Source: Euptelea pleiosperma | Taxonomy: Eukaryota; Streptophyta; Magnoliopsida; Ranunculales; Eupteleaceae | Reading direction: 5' to 3' | Assembly: GCA_035048495.1 (NCBI GenBank) | Contig: CM068544.1 | Location: 45,409,893-45,473,892 of the forward strand | Length of the DNA stretch: 64,000 bases | Part shown: one piece after another, positions 62,030 through 64,000 of the stretch | Numbering within the stretch: position 1 is the first letter of the stretch | Layout of the letters: each line of letters starts with the position of its first letter | Translations under genes and position numbers: made by a program | The notes under the pieces: generated by a model | What the model saw: the letters and a program-made list of their open reading frames with translations, nothing else | The model's database searches: none | Told to the model about the DNA's origin: nothing

Positions 62030-64000
62030 AAACACCACTTCCTATCTTCTCAAGAATACCCCAGTTTCCTCCATTTATAATCATAAATATATTTGTACAA
62101 TTATAGAAATATGTTCCACACCAAAATAAATTTTATGTGTACATTTATTGACAAATATGTATTTATGATAGCATTTTTTTGCCAAGTGAATAAGAAAATG
62201 AGATGTGTTGTAAATAAATAGAAAATAGTTACTTTTATTTGGCAGTGTATAAAAGGAAACTTTGAAGTGAAGTCATAAAACTACAAAATTTAGAGGAAAA
62301 AAAAGAAGGAAAAGAAACGAAAAGCAATTAAAAAAAACAAAGAATAAGATGCAAAAAATAATTTGCCAAAGGACACTAATGTCATTGCTCTGGTGGTAAG
62401 TTCATATAAACACCTTAATGCAACCCATGGATATGAGAATATTGATGTCATAAGCCTTTCATGGCATCATAAATTCTTAATATCAATGTTTACATTGAGT
62501 TGGTAGTTATATTAACCTACCACCATGGCTATAAAATCATTGGCCAATTTGCAATTTGCGCACCAAAATTTGATTTTCCACGATTTTTATAGTCAAATAT
62601 TTTTATTAAGTTCTCCTAGATATCCGCATTTAACTTTTCTCAACTATCAACACTGCTACATGCTAGATACAATTCACATTGTTTTAACTTTCCCAACAGA
62701 TTTACAATGACGCGGGCATATCGAACCTCTCAAAGCTACACTTACAGCTTGTATCTGACATACATAGCAGTATTCCACAACCAACTTAGCCAGTCTCCAC
62801 CAGATTCTCGTAGGCTTTGTATTCACTACCTGACATGACTAACCTTCGCATACCTTCGAAGGCATTTGCCCCCTTCTAACAAGCTTCGACAACTCCCCTT
62901 ATTATTCATGCATCTTCATCAAGTTGTTAATAACCATTGATAAACCTTAATGGTTAACATCGAAGCTTCTAGCTTTTCTCGGCCTTCACCATCCTTCAAC
63001 TGGCACAGGTTGGCCTTTGACTAGTTTTCGCTGGTCTATTCTTGCCTTAGCCGGTCTCCAAAGAGAACTTCACCATTTTCTACATCAGCGAGTAAATTCA
63101 AAGTCAATTGAAGGCTCCCTCTGACAATAATTGGCCTTTGACAAATAAGGCACCTTCACCAACCTTTGAAGACGAGCACTTTCAACTACACATCAAGAGA
63201 TAATTTGACAAGCGGAATCTCATGTGATGTGATGGGCACCAATGACTACCTAACCCTTCCACAGAGTCGACCACATTTCTCAGGTGATTGTATGTGACCT
63301 TGCGAAGAATACCATTACCTGGGCATGCATGTGTCATATTTCAAGCATGGGAAGGCATGAAATTCAAAAACTCGTTTCATACTACATAAACCGAGGACAA
63401 TTACAATTTCCAAGAACAACTTGGGATATGATCCTTGGATGCATCAACAAATATTCACGGCAAGGTGAATTGATAATCGACAAAAAGAAGATTTGCTTTG
63501 GAAATCCAGTCTTATTATGTTATTTCAATACTGAAGAAGTTGCGTCATGCTCTCCAACTTAGAGTTTTATCCACTATTGGAGTGGTGATCAATTCGAGAC
63601 CAGCTCTGGCCACGCCCAACAACTCCAACTGCAATACTGACGCAAGACAAGAGTACCGCTTTGCGATTTGAGAGGATAACTTCGGCTTCGCACCGAAATA
63701 GCTTGGCTTCGCACCAAGATAGCCTAGATTCGCACCAAGGAAGAAGTGAACAATCCACAAGAGATGTCTCAATACCAAATTTCATTAATCAAGTCATGCT
63801 TTAAAATCAAAGCTTACACCACTATTTATAAACTCCCTAATATAACTTTCCTAATTCTAATCAAACTGAAACAAGAAATTCCTACTACAATTCTACTAAC
63901 TTTAATCAATCTAAAAATCCTAATTGGAAATAAAATCTAATTTCAATTGAAAACTCCTAATTAAACTAAAACAAAACTTCATGGGGTTCAATTATCTAAA
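62030..64000. other. AT-rich right flank, no gene recognised
   Basis: 63780-64000 again has LTR-like wording (CCTAATTCTAATCAAACT) as in the element at 58.5-62 kb and may be part of another copy cut by the window edge. A three-fold 21-bp repeat lies at 63681-63743. Confidence 0.5.
63681..63743. repeat. Three tandem ~21-bp units
   Basis: Units CTTCGGCTTCGCACCGAAAT, CTTGGCTTCGCACCAAGAT and CCTAGATTCGCACCAAGG with similar spacing. Each unit is itself a small palindrome. Confidence 0.75.

Overview
The window is nuclear DNA of a flowering plant. The genes have short exons bounded by GT...AG, introns of about 0.1 to 7 kb are AT-rich, and the protein families (laccase, PAR1, chloroplast FBPase, HMA5-type copper ATPase, PPR, TT12-type MATE) are plant families. 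I cannot name the species; the dense MITE and LTR content only suggests a larger, repeat-rich angiosperm genome.

Layout. 353-2667 (+): laccase of the LAC7 type with a miR397-type target site; its first exon is missing or unrecognised. 2.7-14.2 kb: mostly intergenic, with MITEs, SINE and LINE remnants, an orphan CACTA end and one possible first exon at 6.9 kb. 14276-15214 (-): complete three-exon PAR1 gene. 15.4-19.5 kb: MITEs, a SINE and LTR-like debris. 19.7-23.5 kb (+): dead PPR gene split by a defective Ty3/gypsy element. 26.3-26.8 kb: broken FBPase copy just upstream of the intact four-exon chloroplast FBPase gene (28555-30921, +). 31577-34174 (-): seven-exon LisH protein gene. 36.4-39.1 kb (+): multi-exon gene or relic I could not identify. 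40447-51369 (-): P1B copper ATPase, five exons with a 7.1-kb intron full of repeats. 54376-55398: Mutator-like element carrying a captured TT12-type MATE exon. 58540-62029 (-): small LTR element with 5-bp target duplication that carries a ribosomal P1 pseudogene and has a solo LTR nested in one LTR.

The genes do not form a pathway. Two are copper proteins (laccase uses Cu, HMA5 exports or delivers it), but they lie 38 kb apart on opposite strands, so this is probably chance. The most distinctive property of the window is its transposon content: a large family of long fold-back elements with 9-bp target duplications, sharing an inner stem but carrying different outer ends, plus two separate cases of host gene sequence carried inside elements.

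Exon boundaries were worked out by hand from splice dinucleotides, reading phase and remembered family conservation; nothing was aligned by program.
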